Positions 5,265 through 5,335 of a DNA stretch of 5,335 nucleotides are shown here, one piece after another. The translations under genes and the position numbers were made by a program. This stretch comes from Pseudomonadota bacterium (GTDB taxonomy: Bacteria; Pseudomonadota; Gammaproteobacteria; Pseudomonadales; Oleiphilaceae), in contig JAEZAA010000003.1 in assembly GCA_023430625.1 (NCBI GenBank), forward strand, positions 1 through 5,335. The letters run 5' to 3'. A model generated the notes under the pieces. The model saw only the letters and a list, made by a program, of their open reading frames with translations, searched no databases and had not been told where the DNA came from. The first letter of the stretch is position 1; every line of letters starts with the position of its first letter.

Positions 5265-5335
5265 TGTTCGCGAGCCCGCACCCAGGCAGTTGCCGTCATT
5301 TCCTCGACGCCGCCGCCACGCCGTACCCCTCGCAC
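5132..5335 (-). CDS. C-terminal end of an upstream gene, probably transglutaminase-like; stop apparently lost
   Basis: Only the end of this gene lies in the window; its start is beyond 5335. The first 24 visible residues (RGVRRGGGVEEMTATAWV then RAREQ) resemble the closing beta-strand region of the transglutaminase-like cysteine peptidases encoded next to Anbu. That identification is from memory of the family and its usual gene order. As sequenced, the frame passes the Anbu start and runs 43 codons through Anbu in another frame to a TGA at 5134-5132, adding a Cys/Pro/Arg-rich tail that looks like shadow sequence. If the minus-strand base at 5261 were A, the codon at 5263-5261 would be TGA and the gene would end in an ATGA overlap with Anbu. 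The true or ancestral end is therefore probably at 5261. The alternative is a different frame that ends at TGA 5298-5296 (ending GVAAASRK), which lacks the GGG motif context. Confidence 0.45.
   Translation of the reverse strand: MRGVRRGGGVEEMTATAWVRAREQCPTALPCAWRQACCLPRIPGPMPGSTMSPPFVRCIASRCRESA

Overview
The window reads as a chromosomal segment of a free-living, GC-rich gammaproteobacterium. The Anbu module, a 7TMR-DISM diguanylate cyclase and an M48 protease with AIM24-like partners would suit a marine or soil oligotroph of the Marinobacter, Alcanivorax or Pseudomonas type. The genus is inferred from protein character only. All five complete or near-complete genes, plus one gene end, lie on the minus strand, so transcription runs from high to low coordinates. 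I see no tRNA, rRNA, CRISPR array, insertion sequence or prophage gene.

Right part (4524-5335): the proteasome-related Anbu module. The window edge holds the last codons of a gene whose C-terminus resembles the transglutaminase-like protein that usually precedes Anbu, followed by Anbu itself. One base at the junction (position 5261) explains two oddities together. As written, Anbu starts Met-Pro instead of the expected Met-Thr, so the catalytic N-terminal nucleophile is missing. The upstream frame also has no stop and runs 133 bases into Anbu. If the minus-strand base at 5261 were A instead of C, Anbu would start ATG-ACC (Met-Thr) and the upstream gene would end at TGA in a standard ATGA overlap.

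Middle (2661-4406): a membrane-bound diguanylate cyclase with a signal peptide, a periplasmic 7TMR-DISM sensor domain, seven membrane helices and an intact GGEEF domain with an I-site. It lies 117 bases downstream of Anbu. Whether the two are co-transcribed cannot be decided here. The gap contains one hairpin and no convincing promoter.

Left part (1-2529): a compact operon of a membrane-anchored M48 zinc metalloprotease and two different AIM24/TIGR00266-family proteins. The first junction is a 4-base ATGA overlap. The second is an 11-base gap in which the Shine-Dalgarno sequence overlaps the preceding stop codon. The second AIM24 gene runs off the left edge. The tight spacing suggests the three products act together, perhaps in envelope protein quality control, but that function is inference. 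The 131-base region upstream (2530-2660) holds an AT-rich palindrome, a small hairpin and a weak promoter candidate.
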